Shown one piece after another: positions 25,446-32,988 of a DNA stretch of 32,988 nucleotides (position 1 is its first letter; every line of letters starts with the position of its first letter). A program made the position numbers and the translations under genes. The notes beneath the pieces are model-generated. The model made no database searches. It was not told where the DNA came from and saw only the letters and a program-made list of their open reading frames with translations. This stretch comes from Betaproteobacteria bacterium SCGC AG-212-J23. Its GTDB lineage: Bacteria; Pseudomonadota; Gammaproteobacteria; Burkholderiales; SG8-39. The stretch spans positions 1 through 32,988 of the forward strand of contig LSTF01000038.1 in NCBI GenBank assembly GCA_001644455.1, in the 5' to 3' direction.

Positions 25446-28400
25446 CTATTGCCGTTGCGCGAGAAATGGCGAGAGTGCGGCGGCGGTGTGGCCGCTCTTC
25501 ATGTTCTCCGGCGCGCCCTGGTAGACGATCCGCCCGCCGCCCGAGCCTCCCTCCGGGCCGAGATCGACGATCCAGTCCGCTTCGGCGATGACGTCGAGGT
25601 TGTGCTCGATCACCACCACCGTGTGTCCCGCGTCGACCAGGCGGTGCAGCACCCGGATCAGCCTCTCCACGTCGGCCATGTGCAGGCCGACCGTGGGTTC
25701 ATCCAGTACATAAAGAGTACGGATGGAGTTCGTTTTCGACAGTTCATAAACGAGCTTGATGCGCTGCGCCTCGCCGCCGGAGAGCGTCGGGCTCTGCTGG
25801 CCGAGCGTCAGGTAGCCGAGGCCGACGTCCTGCAGCAGGCGCAGGCAGCGCTCGATCGACGGATGCGCGGCAAAGAACGGCAGCGCCTCGTCGACGCTCA
25901 TCGCCAGCACTTCGCCGGCGTGCTTGCCGCGCAGGCGCACGGCCAGCGTCTCGGGGTTGAAGCGCGCGCCGTTGCAGGCCTCGCAGGTGACGCGCACGTC
26001 GGGCAGGAAGGACATCTCGATCTTCTTGATGCCCTGGCCTTCGCAGCCCTCGCAGCGCCCGCCCTTGGTGTTGAAGGAGAAGCGGCTCGCCGTCCAGCCG
26101 CGCACGCGCGCCTCGGTCGTGTCGGCGAAGAGGCGCCGGATGTTGTCCCAGAAGCCGACATAGGTCGCGGGGCACGAGCGCGGCGTCTTGCCGATCGGCG
26201 TCTGGTCGACTTCCAGCACGCGCTCGATGGAAGCCGCGCCCTTGACGCTCTTGCACCCGACGGGCTCTTTTTCCTGGAGGGAAGAAAACAACACGTCCCT
26301 TGCCAGCGTCGACTTGCCAGAACCCGACACGCCGGTCACGGCCACGAGGCGGCCGAGCGGAATGCGCACGTCGACATTCCTCAGGTTGTGGAGGTTTGCC
26401 TTTTCAACCTGAACACAACCATGGGACTTTGGGACGGGCCGGCGAGGCTGCAGCGGATGACGCAGCGGTTCGCGCAGGAAGCGGCCGGTGAGCGACTTCG
26501 GATCGGCCATCAGGTCGTCGGCATCGCCTTGCGCGACCACCTCGCCGCCGAGCTTGCCCGCGCCCGGCCCGAGGTCGATGACGTGCTGCGCGCGGCGAAT
26601 CGTTTCCTCGTCGTGCTCGACCACCACCAGCGAGTTGCCCTTCGCTTCGAGCTTTTCCAGCACGTCGAGCAGGATCTGGTTGTCGCGGTGGTGCAGGCCG
26701 ATGGTCGGCTCGTCGAGGATGTAGCACACGCCGCGCAAATTGCTTCCCAATTGAGCAGCCAGTCTTATCCGCTGCGCTTCTCCACCGGACAGAGTGGGCG
26801 CGGAGCGGTCGAGCGTCAGGTAGCCGAGGCCGACGTCGCCGAGGAAGCCGAGGCGCGAGTTCAGCTCGGAAACGATGTCGCGAGAGATCTCGCCTTCACG
26901 GCCCTGCAGCTGCAGCTTGCCGAAGACGCCCTTGAGGAAATCGATCGGCTGCGCCGCGTAGTCGGCGATGTTCTTTCCCTGCCAGCGTACTGCCAGCGCC
27001 TCGGGATTGAGGCGCCGGCCCTTGCACGCCGGGCAGGCGTCCTCGATCTCCAGCCACTCGATCCAGGAATCCAGCACGTTGTCCTCGGCGCCGGTGCGCG
27101 CCCGCTCATCCGTCCACTCGACGTCGTCGATCGCCAGGCCGGTGCCGTAGCACTGCGCGCACCAGCCGTGCTTCGAGTTGTAGGAGAACAGGCGCGGATC
27201 GAGCTCCGGGAAACTGCGGCCGCAGGAGCGGCAGGCGCGCTTGATCGAATAGATCTGCAGTTCCTTGCCGCACAGGACATGCACGACACCCTTGCCGATC
27301 TCGAGCGCCTTTTGCAGCTCGCTCCTCAGCAGGAACTCCTTCTTCGCAGAGACCGTCACCTCCCCGGTGGGGAGCTCGATGGTGTGTTCCTTGAAGCGGT
27401 CGAGGCGCGGGAAGGGCCGCGTCGGCAGCAGCTTGCCGTCGACGCGCAGGTGCCAGTACCCCCTGCCGAGTGCCCACTTGGCCAGGTCGGTGTAGACGCC
27501 CTTGCGGTTGACGACCAGTGGCGCCAGCAGGGTGATCTTCTGGTTTTTAAACTGTTTGGAAATTCGCGAAAAGATGACTTCTTCGCTCTGCGGCTCGATG
27601 GCCACATCGCAATCCGGGCAGTACTGCGTGCCCAGCTTGACGAACAGGAGGCGCAGGAAGTGGTGCGCCTCGGTGAGCGTGCCGACCGTGGACTTGCGCC
27701 CGCCGCGGCTGGTGCGCTGCTCGATCGCCACCGTCGGCGGGATGCCGAAGATCGCGTCGACGTCCGGCCGCGACGCGGCCTGCACGAACTGCCGCGCGTA
27801 GGCATTGAGCGATTCGAGGTAGCGGCGCTGGCCTTCGGCAAAGAGGATGTCGAAGGCGAGGGTGGACTTGCCCGAGCCGGAGACGCCGGTCACAACCGTG
27901 AAGCGGCCGCGCGGAATCTCGACGTCGATATTCTTGAGGTTGTGCTCGCGCGCGTTGTGGATGCGGATCGCGTTGCCGAGGTAGCGGCCGGCGGGCTCGC
28001 TCGCGACCAGGGGCTTGGTGAAGGCTTCTTCGTATTCCCGGAGTGCTTTTCCAGTGTGGGAAGAAGGATGTTTGGAGATTTCCTCGGGTGTTCCCTGCGC
28101 AACGAGCTGTCCGCCGGCGTCGCCGCCCTCGGGACCGAGGTCGATGATCCAGTCCGAGGCGCGGATCACGTCGAGGTTGTGCTCGATGACGATCAGCGAG
28201 TGGCCGGCGTCGAGCAGCTGGCGAAAGGCGCGCAGCAGCTTGGCGACGTCGTCGAAGTGCAGGCCGGTCGTCGGCTCGTCGAACAGGAATAGCTTTGCCG
28301 AATCCGAATCGGCATCGACCAGGTGCCCGGCAAGCTTGAGGCGCTGCGCTTCGCCGCCGGAGAGCGTCGGCACCGGCTGGCCGAGCCGCAGGTATTCCAG

Positions 28401-30770
28401 GCCAACGTCGATCAGCGGCGCGAGCTTCGCCTGCACGTCCTCGTGCTTGCGGAAAAACCGCGCGGCTTCGGCGACGGTCAGCTCCAGCACGTCGGCGATC
28501 GACTTGCCCTCGATCGTCACTTCGAGGATCTCGCTGCGGTAGCGCTTGCCGTCGCAGTCCGGGCAGCGCAGGTAGACGTCGGAGAGGAATTGCATCTCGA
28601 CGTGCTCGAAGCCGCAGCCGGAGCAGGTCGGGCAGCGGCCGTTGCCGGAATTGAAGCTGAAGGTGCCCGGGGTATAGCCGCGTTCCTTCGAGGTCTTTTC
28701 TCTCGAGAACAGGATCCTGATGGCGTCGAACGCGCCGACGTAGCTCGCCGGATTCGAGCGAGTGGTCTTGCCGATCGGCGACTGGTCGACGAGCACCACG
28801 TCGCTCACCTTCGCGCCGCCCTTGACCGCGCGATGCGCGCCGGGAGACTCGGTCGGGCGGCCCTTGGCCTTCAGCAGCGCCGCATAGAGCACGTCCTGGA
28901 CCAGCGTCGACTTGCCCGAGCCCGAGACGCCGGTGACGCAGACCAGGCGCTCCAGCGGGAAGCGCACGTCGATGTTCTTCAGGTTGTGCTCGGCGGCGCC
29001 GAGCACTTCGATGAATTCGCGCGGCCGGACCGGCTGCTGCGGCTCGGCCGCGAGCTTGCGGCCCGACAGGTAGTCGCCGGTCAGAGTCTCGGAGGTTTTT
29101 ATTTTGTCCGGAGAACCAAAAAACACGATCTCGCCGCCTCGCTCACCTGGCCCGGGGCCCATGTCGAGGATGCGATCGGCGGCGAACATGATCTGCGGAT
29201 CGTGCTCGACGACGACCAGCGAGTTGCCGGCATCGCGCAGCCGCTTCATCACGTCGATGACGCGGCCCATGTCGCGTGGATGCAGGCCGATCGACGGCTC
29301 GTCGAGGACGAAGAGGGTGTTGACGAGCGAGGTGCCGAGCGCGGTGGTGAGGTTGATGCGCTGCACCTCGCCGCCCGAAAGCGTGCGCGACTGGCGGTCG
29401 AGGGTCAGGTAGCCGAGCCCGACCTCGCTGAGAAAGCGCAGCCGGGTACGGATCTCCGTCAGCAGGAGGTCGGTCGCCTCGTCCGGGTTCTTCTGCGCTT
29501 CGAAGAATTCCCTGACCTGGGAAATCGGCAGGAGCACCAGGTCGTGGATCGACTTGCCCTCGATCTTCCACAGCATCGCGTCGGGCTTGAGGCGCGTGCC
29601 GTGGCAGGCGACGCATTCGGTATAGGCGCGGTACTTCGAGAGCAGCACCCGGATGTGCATCTTGTAGGCCTTGCTCTCCAGCCACTTGAAGAAGCGGCGC
29701 ACGCCGTACCAGACGCCGGGCCAGGACTTGCGCCAGCTCACCCATTCCGGCTCGCCTTCCAGGACCCAGGCTTTCTCTTTCTGGGAAAGGTCCTTCCAGG
29801 GAACGTCGAGCGGAATCTTTCTTTTCTTCGCGTACTTCTCCAGGTCGTCCTGGCATTCCTTGAAGCTCGCGGTCTGCCACGGCCGGACCGCGCCTTCCTT
29901 CAGGGTCTTCGCTTCGTTCGGCACGACCAGGCCGAAGTCGACGCCGATCACGCGGCCGAAGCCGCGGCAGGCCTCGCAGGCGCCGAGCGGCGAGTTGAAG
30001 GAGAACATCGCCGGCGTCGGCTCGGCGTAGTGGATGTCGCAGTCGGCGCAATGCAGGTCGGAGGAGTAGCGGAACACCTCGCCTTTCTCGCCGAAGATGT
30101 TCACTTTCCCCTGGCCGAACTTCAGCGCCGTTTCCAGCGCCTCGGTGACGCGCGCGCGATTCGCTTCTTCGACGACCACGCGGTCCTGGACGACTTCGAT
30201 CAGCGTCTTCGAGCGCGAGTGCAGCTTCGTGTAGCCCTGCGCCTGCAGGTGCGCCTCGATCTCCGTCTCCGTGAAGTTCTTCGGCACGGGAATCGGGAAG
30301 GTCACAACGACACGTTCTTTTGCTTGTTCTCTTAATGACTTGAAGATCGTGGCCGGCGTGTCCCGCGTCACTGGCTTTCCGCAGCCGCGGCAGAAGAGCT
30401 TCGCGCCGCGCGCGAACAGCAGCTTCAGATGGTCGTTCAGCTCGGTCATCGTCCCGACCGTGGAGCGCGAGGTACGCACCGGGTTGGTCTGGTCGATGGC
30501 GATCGCCGGCGGGATGCCCTCCACCGCGTCGACCAGCGGCTTGTCCATCCGGTCGAGGAACTGCCGCGCGTACGGGCTGAAGGTCTCGACGTAGCGGCGC
30601 TGGCCTTCCGCGTACAGCGTGTCGAAGACCAGCGACGATTTTCCCGAGCCGGAGACGCCCGTGACCACGACCAGCTCGCCGGTCGGCACCGCGAGGGTCA
30701 GGTTCTTGAGGTTGTTCTGGCGGGCGCCGCGAATGACGATCGCGTCGCCGGAGACGTGCTCCTGCTTCAC
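25446..30770 (-). CDS. uvrA: Double-length UvrA (tandem fusion), excinuclease ABC subunit A
   Basis: A 1774-residue protein with two complete UvrA units head to tail, about residues 1-925 and 930-1774; ordinary UvrA is about 940. It has four Walker A motifs GVSGSGKS (Lys44, Lys620, Lys968, Lys1486) and four LSGGE signatures. Zinc modules are intact in both units: [17 protein letters not shown] and [18 protein letters not shown] in unit 1, [24 protein letters not shown] and [17 protein letters not shown] in unit 2. UvrA normally dimerises to load UvrB on damaged DNA, so one chain could replace a dimer. A 'dimeric form' is known in several proteobacteria. The start is a GTG at 30770 with a weak ribosome site. 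No LexA box (CTG-N10-CAG) is evident in the 74-base divergent region. It could be a paralogue beside a normal uvrA elsewhere. Confidence 0.94.
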   Translation of the reverse strand: MKQEHVSGDAIVIRGARQNNLKNLTLAVPTGELVVVTGVSGSGKSSLVFDTLYAEGQRRYVETFSPYARQFLDRMDKPLVDAVEGIPPAIAIDQTNPVRTSRSTVGTMTELNDHLKLLFARGAKLFCRGCGKPVTRDTPATIFKSLREQAKERVVVTFPIPVPKNFTETEIEAHLQAQGYTKLHSRSKTLIEVVQDRVVVEEANRARVTEALETALKFGQGKVNIFGEKGEVFRYSSDLHCADCDIHYAEPTPAMFSFNSPLGACEACRGFGRVIGVDFGLVVPNEAKTLKEGAVRPWQTASFKECQDDLEKYAKKRKIPLDVPWKDLSQKEKAWVLEGEPEWVSWRKSWPGVWYGVRRFFKWLESKAYKMHIRVLLSKYRAYTECVACHGTRLKPDAMLWKIEGKSIHDLVLLPISQVREFFEAQKNPDEATDLLLTEIRTRLRFLSEVGLGYLTLDRQSRTLSGGEVQRINLTTALGTSLVNTLFVLDEPSIGLHPRDMGRVIDVMKRLRDAGNSLVVVEHDPQIMFAADRILDMGPGPGERGGEIVFFGSPDKIKTSETLTGDYLSGRKLAAEPQQPVRPREFIEVLGAAEHNLKNIDVRFPLERLVCVTGVSGSGKSTLVQDVLYAALLKAKGRPTESPGAHRAVKGGAKVSDVVLVDQSPIGKTTRSNPASYVGAFDAIRILFSREKTSKERGYTPGTFSFNSGNGRCPTCSGCGFEHVEMQFLSDVYLRCPDCDGKRYRSEILEVTIEGKSIADVLELTVAEAARFFRKHEDVQAKLAPLIDVGLEYLRLGQPVPTLSGGEAQRLKLAGHLVDADSDSAKLFLFDEPTTGLHFDDVAKLLRAFRQLLDAGHSLIVIEHNLDVIRASDWIIDLGPEGGDAGGQLVAQGTPEEISKHPSSHTGKALREYEEAFTKPLVASEPAGRYLGNAIRIHNAREHNLKNIDVEIPRGRFTVVTGVSGSGKSTLAFDILFAEGQRRYLESLNAYARQFVQAASRPDVDAIFGIPPTVAIEQRTSRGGRKSTVGTLTEAHHFLRLLFVKLGTQYCPDCDVAIEPQSEEVIFSRISKQFKNQKITLLAPLVVNRKGVYTDLAKWALGRGYWHLRVDGKLLPTRPFPRLDRFKEHTIELPTGEVTVSAKKEFLLRSELQKALEIGKGVVHVLCGKELQIYSIKRACRSCGRSFPELDPRLFSYNSKHGWCAQCYGTGLAIDDVEWTDERARTGAEDNVLDSWIEWLEIEDACPACKGRRLNPEALAVRWQGKNIADYAAQPIDFLKGVFGKLQLQGREGEISRDIVSELNSRLGFLGDVGLGYLTLDRSAPTLSGGEAQRIRLAAQLGSNLRGVCYILDEPTIGLHHRDNQILLDVLEKLEAKGNSLVVVEHDEETIRRAQHVIDLGPGAGKLGGEVVAQGDADDLMADPKSLTGRFLREPLRHPLQPRRPVPKSHGCVQVEKANLHNLRNVDVRIPLGRLVAVTGVSGSGKSTLARDVLFSSLQEKEPVGCKSVKGAASIERVLEVDQTPIGKTPRSCPATYVGFWDNIRRLFADTTEARVRGWTASRFSFNTKGGRCEGCEGQGIKKIEMSFLPDVRVTCEACNGARFNPETLAVRLRGKHAGEVLAMSVDEALPFFAAHPSIERCLRLLQDVGLGYLTLGQQSPTLSGGEAQRIKLVYELSKTNSIRTLYVLDEPTVGLHMADVERLIRVLHRLVDAGHTVVVIEHNLDVIAEADWIVDLGPEGGSGGGRIVYQGAPENMKSGHTAAALSPFLAQRQ

Positions 30771-30844
30771 CGCCCAATTTTACTTTGGAACGCGCGCGCG
30801 ACTCGCGCCATCTATTGCCGTACTAACCATAAGGAGATTTCCTC

Positions 30845-31411
30845 ATGTCGTTTCTCAAGATTGCGACGCCGGCGCAGGCCCGGCGGTTCTTTCTCGCGCG
30901 CTCCGGCCTGGTGCTTTCCGGCGCAGCGGTTGCATTGCTCGCCGGCCGCGACGCGCTCGCGGCGAAATCGGGCGACAAGACGTCCGACACCAAGATCCTG
31001 AACACCGCGCTCGCCGCGGAGCTCGAGGCGATTGCCGCCTACCAGGTCGGCGCCGAGTCCGGGCTGCTGCAGAAGCCGGTGCTCGACCTGGCCGTCACCT
31101 TCCAGGGCCACCACAAGGCGCACGCCGACGTCCTGGCGAAGACCATCCAGAAGCTCGGCGGCAAGGCGGTCGCGGCGAAGAGCAAGTACACGTTCCCGGT
31201 CGAGAAGCTGAAGTCGCAGGCGGACGTGCTGCGCTTCGCGGCGGGCCTCGAGCAGGGCGCGGTCAGCGCCTATCTCGGCGCGGTGCCGCTGTTCGGCAAC
31301 CGCGACCTTTCCAAGGCGGCGGCGAGCATCCTCGGCGACGAGGCGATGCACTGGGCGGTGCTGCGCCAGGCCCTGGGCGAAGCTCCGGTGCCCTCGGCTT
31401 TCGTATCGTGA
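30845..31411 (+). CDS. Tat-exported ferritin-like domain protein
   Basis: A 188-residue protein. The N-terminus has a twin-arginine signal ([20 protein letters not shown], Arg13-Arg14) ending near GRDALAA. The mature part fits the ferritin_2 (PF13668-like) four-helix fold: [20 protein letters not shown], a HHKAHADVL helix with histidines, [16 protein letters not shown] and [15 protein letters not shown]. Glu and His residues on these helices could hold a di-iron centre, though a full ligand set cannot be verified by eye. Tat export suggests folding with metal before transport. A perfect AAGGAG site precedes the ATG. It overlaps the cytochrome c gene by one base (TGATG), implying a joint periplasmic redox role. 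Confidence 0.88.
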   Translation: MSFLKIATPAQARRFFLARSGLVLSGAAVALLAGRDALAAKSGDKTSDTKILNTALAAELEAIAAYQVGAESGLLQKPVLDLAVTFQGHHKAHADVLAKTIQKLGGKAVAAKSKYTFPVEKLKSQADVLRFAAGLEQGAVSAYLGAVPLFGNRDLSKAAASILGDEAMHWAVLRQALGEAPVPSAFVS

Positions 31412-31755
31412 TGTCGATCCTCGCCGTGGCGTTTGCCGCATCCGCCGCCACGGCGGCGGATCCCGAAAAGGGAAAAGAGATCTACGGCCGATGCCTCGCC
31501 TGTCACGCGCTCGAATACGACCGGGTCGGGCCCCGGCACTGCGGCCTGTTCGGCCGGCGCGCGGGCAGCGTGAAGGGCTTCGCCTATTCGGAGGCGATGC
31601 GGCGCTCGAAAATCGTCTGGAACGAGGAGACCTTGGACCGTTTCCTGGCCAACCCGCCGAAGGCGGTGCCGGGAACGGCGATGACCTACGCGGGGGTGCC
31701 CGACGCGACCGAGCGCGCCGACCTGATCGCCTACCTCAAGCAGGCTTGCAAGTAG
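31411..31755 (+). CDS. Periplasmic class I cytochrome c
   Basis: A 114-residue small monoheme cytochrome. A short Sec signal ([15 protein letters not shown]) precedes mature [17 protein letters not shown]. The heme motif is Cys28-Leu-Ala-Cys31-His32, and the probable axial methionine is Met91 in [10 protein letters not shown]. The region [20 protein letters not shown] is typical of soluble class I c-type cytochromes of the c2/c552 kind, with an unusual extra Cys (Cys44). The ATG overlaps the ferritin-like stop by one base. The 3' end overlaps the convergent zinc-ribbon gene by 20 bases. It likely passes electrons to or from a periplasmic partner, perhaps the ferritin-like protein. Confidence 0.93.
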   Translation: MSILAVAFAASAATAADPEKGKEIYGRCLACHALEYDRVGPRHCGLFGRRAGSVKGFAYSEAMRRSKIVWNEETLDRFLANPPKAVPGTAMTYAGVPDATERADLIAYLKQACK

Positions 31756-31945
31756 AGTCGACGTGGATGTTGCGGATCAGCGCGCCGCACTTCGCGCAGT
31801 GGATCGTGCCGGTGGCGTAGAGGCGGAACTCTTCGGCCTCGCAACGCAGGCAGAAATACTGGGCGCCGGGCTCGGTGCTCGCCCCGGCGCGCTGCGCCGT
31901 CGCCTTGCGGCGGCGGAACTCGGCGAGGCGGACGACGTTCTCCAT
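31736..31945 (-). CDS. Small zinc-ribbon protein
   Basis: A 69-residue protein starting [14 protein letters not shown]. Two Cys-x-x-Cys knuckles, FCLRCEAE (Cys32, Cys35) and HCAKCGAL (Cys50, Cys53), form a zinc ribbon. The basic N-terminal helix could contact nucleic acid. The ATG at 31945 is chosen because GGAGG lies 4 bases upstream, whereas the ATGs at 31954 and 31990 have no ribosome site. It overlaps the cytochrome gene end by 20 bases. The function is unknown. Confidence 0.72.
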   Translation of the reverse strand: MENVVRLAEFRRRKATAQRAGASTEPGAQYFCLRCEAEEFRLYATGTIHCAKCGALIRNIHVDSTCKPA

Positions 31946-32121
31946 GGCCTCCATGGTGCTATCTGTCTGATTCCGCTTGCACCATCGCATGGCGGTCCGT
32001 CCGGCGCAGGGAAATGTGGTTTGCCTGTCGCCGGCGAGCTATAGTTGTCGCCAAGTCTGAACAAGAAAGTACGGGGCTGTAGAAGGGAGGGCGATCCTAT
32101 TTCCTAACCGAAGGAGTAGCG

Positions 32122-32475
32122 ATGACCCAACCACAAGCCGAGATGCTGGACCTGTACCGGGCCGGCCTGAAGACCGCAGCCGACCTCCTCAAGACTTCCC
32201 TGGAAAACGCCGAGCGGCTGCAGAGCCAGCAGCTGGTCGCGATCCGCACCGCCATCGTCGAGCAGGCCAAGTCGGCGAGCGAGATATCGTCGGCGCGCAC
32301 CCTCGACGAGCTGCTATCGGCGCAGAGCCGCCTGGCCGGCACGCAGATGGAGCGGGTGCTCGGCTACTGGAGCGAGCTGCTACAGGTCGCCGGCCAGAAC
32401 CAGATGGCGCTCGCCCAAGCGGTGACGGCGACCGCAGGCGTGAAACCGCCGGAGAAGAAGCAGGCTAGGGCCTGA
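32122..32475 (+). CDS. Phasin-family protein
   Basis: A 117-residue, mostly helical protein. The pattern MLDLYRAGLKTAADLLKTSLENAERLQSQQL (key positions: L-Y-G-L, A-L-L-S-E-N-E-L-Q-Q) and LDELLSAQSRLAGTQMERVLGYWSELL matches phasin_2 proteins that coat polyhydroxyalkanoate granules or act in related stress roles. It ends with a Lys/Ala tail. A CGAAGGAG site precedes the ATG. No other PHA gene is in the window. The 3' end overlaps the convergent DsrE-like gene by 11 bases. Confidence 0.82.
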   Translation: MTQPQAEMLDLYRAGLKTAADLLKTSLENAERLQSQQLVAIRTAIVEQAKSASEISSARTLDELLSAQSRLAGTQMERVLGYWSELLQVAGQNQMALAQAVTATAGVKPPEKKQARA

Positions 32476-32869
32476 TGTAGGCCCAGCCCTCCTGCTGGCG
32501 CTTCATGATGTGCGTCACGCCTGCCTTCACGTAGGCGATGCCGCCGTACATGTCGTCGCGGGTGACCTTGGTATTGGTCATGGTGTTCTCGCAGGCGATC
32601 AGGCCGACGTTGTTGTCTAGCGCCTGGGCGAGGCGGTCGGCGACCTTGGACTCGGACTTGAGCATGCCGAGTCCGGGGCCGTAGGCGACGATCTCGATCT
32701 GCACGTTGTCCTTGCCCAGGTCCTGCTGCACGTTCCTCGCGTTGTTGAGCGCGAGGCTCCACTTCGCCGGGTCGTTGTCGCTCACCTGGAAGACGACCCG
32801 CTGCTTTTGCTGGGCGAGCGCCGGAAACGCCAGCAGCGAGAGAAGAAGAACGAGAAGAATCCGTTTCAT
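32465..32869 (-). CDS. Secreted DsrE/DsrF-like protein
   Basis: A 134-residue protein with a Sec signal peptide (MKRILLVLLLSLLAFPALAQ). The mature domain reads RVVFQVSDNDPAKWSLALNNARN, then IEIVAYGPGLGMLKSES and a Cys in IACENTMTN, the layout of DsrE/DsrF-like sulfur-relay folds. Exported members are common in proteobacteria and have no firm function. It starts 2 bases after the stop of the glycosylase gene on the same strand, so the two are co-transcribed. Confidence 0.8.
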   Translation of the reverse strand: MKRILLVLLLSLLAFPALAQQKQRVVFQVSDNDPAKWSLALNNARNVQQDLGKDNVQIEIVAYGPGLGMLKSESKVADRLAQALDNNVGLIACENTMTNTKVTRDDMYGGIAYVKAGVTHIMKRQQEGWAYIRP

Positions 32870-32871
32870 GG

Positions 32872-32988
32872 TTACTCCAGTTCGTCGATGTTGCGCGGCC
32901 AGCTCTTCTTGAGCAGGCGCGAAAGCGCGCGGTCGGCGAGGATCTTACCGCCCGTCTGGCAGCGCGCGCAGTAATTGGTTTCGTTTTC
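32872..32988 (-). CDS. MutM/Nei-like DNA glycosylase, C-terminal end (cut by window edge)
   Basis: Only the last 38 residues are visible: [20 protein letters not shown], then [18 protein letters not shown] and a TAA stop. The [25 protein letters not shown] ending resembles the C-terminus of a betaproteobacterial formamidopyrimidine-glycosylase family branch with one remaining Cys-x-x-Cys of the zinc finger. The identification comes from memory of the family, and the catalytic part lies outside the window. Confidence 0.6.
   Translation of the reverse strand, partial: ENETNYCARCQTGGKILADRALSRLLKKSWPRNIDELE

Noticed and set aside
25449-28292. Plus-strand open frame of 947 codons opposite uvrA
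   Set aside because: Composition is that of a GC-rich antisense shadow; no motifs, and the opposite strand encodes intact UvrA.
30771-30844. LexA (SOS) box before uvrA
   Set aside because: No CTG-N10-CAG match was found in the divergent region.

Overview
The window reads as a chromosomal segment of a high-GC (roughly two-thirds G+C) betaproteobacterium, probably a Burkholderiales relative. The assignment rests on the gene content: a phasin, adjacent DUF1127 and DUF2917 genes, a double-length UvrA, a RhlE-type helicase, PepN, a MutM/Nei-like C-terminus of betaproteobacterial type, and an NtrC/sigma-54 style nitrite assimilation locus. I see no rRNA, tRNA, CRISPR array, insertion sequence or phage gene. 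There is no gene-free stretch above about 190 bases.

Layout. (1) 1-3913, minus strand: a response regulator, a three-PAS hybrid histidine kinase and a broken MFS transporter fragment at the window edge. (2) 4033-6268, plus strand: a tight divergent operon of DUF1127 protein, DUF2917 protein, single-domain globin, secreted DUF3455 protein and a MddA/NnrU-like membrane methyltransferase. (3) 6269-15418: housekeeping and metabolic genes (HtpX, GMC oxidoreductase, DUF547 protein, ROK kinase, type II NADH dehydrogenase, a duplicated-repeat secreted protein, FlK-like thioesterase, PilZ protein, PepN). (4) 15526-22104, plus strand: a second globin, then cobA-nirB-nirD-nirC and a PP2C-phosphatase/Ser-Thr kinase fusion. 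All junctions after cobA overlap. This is a nitrite uptake and assimilatory reduction unit with its own siroheme methyltransferase and a signalling protein. (5) 22111-24650: a small membrane protein, RhlE and a DUF6714-like protein. (6) 24607-30770, minus strand: a 1774-residue tandem UvrA followed by an EamA transporter. (7) 30845-32988: a Tat-exported ferritin-like protein with a cytochrome c, a zinc-ribbon protein, a phasin, a DsrE-like secreted protein and the end of a MutM/Nei-like glycosylase.

The most interesting regulation lies around the nitrite locus. A 17-bp NtrC-type dyad (15938-15954) precedes a sigma-54 -24/-12 element (15996-16010). A second sigma-54-like element (15499-15513) precedes the globin. 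In both cases the GC of the -12 box lies exactly 13 bases before the A of the ATG, so the predicted transcripts would be leaderless or nearly so. Other unexplained structures are a perfect 13-bp-arm hairpin over the thioesterase start codon (12221-12250), an intercistronic stem-loop between the response regulator and kinase genes, a dyad in the divergent promoter before the first globin operon, and low-GC codon islands inside nirB and uvrA. All seven convergent gene pairs overlap or lie within 6 bases of each other.
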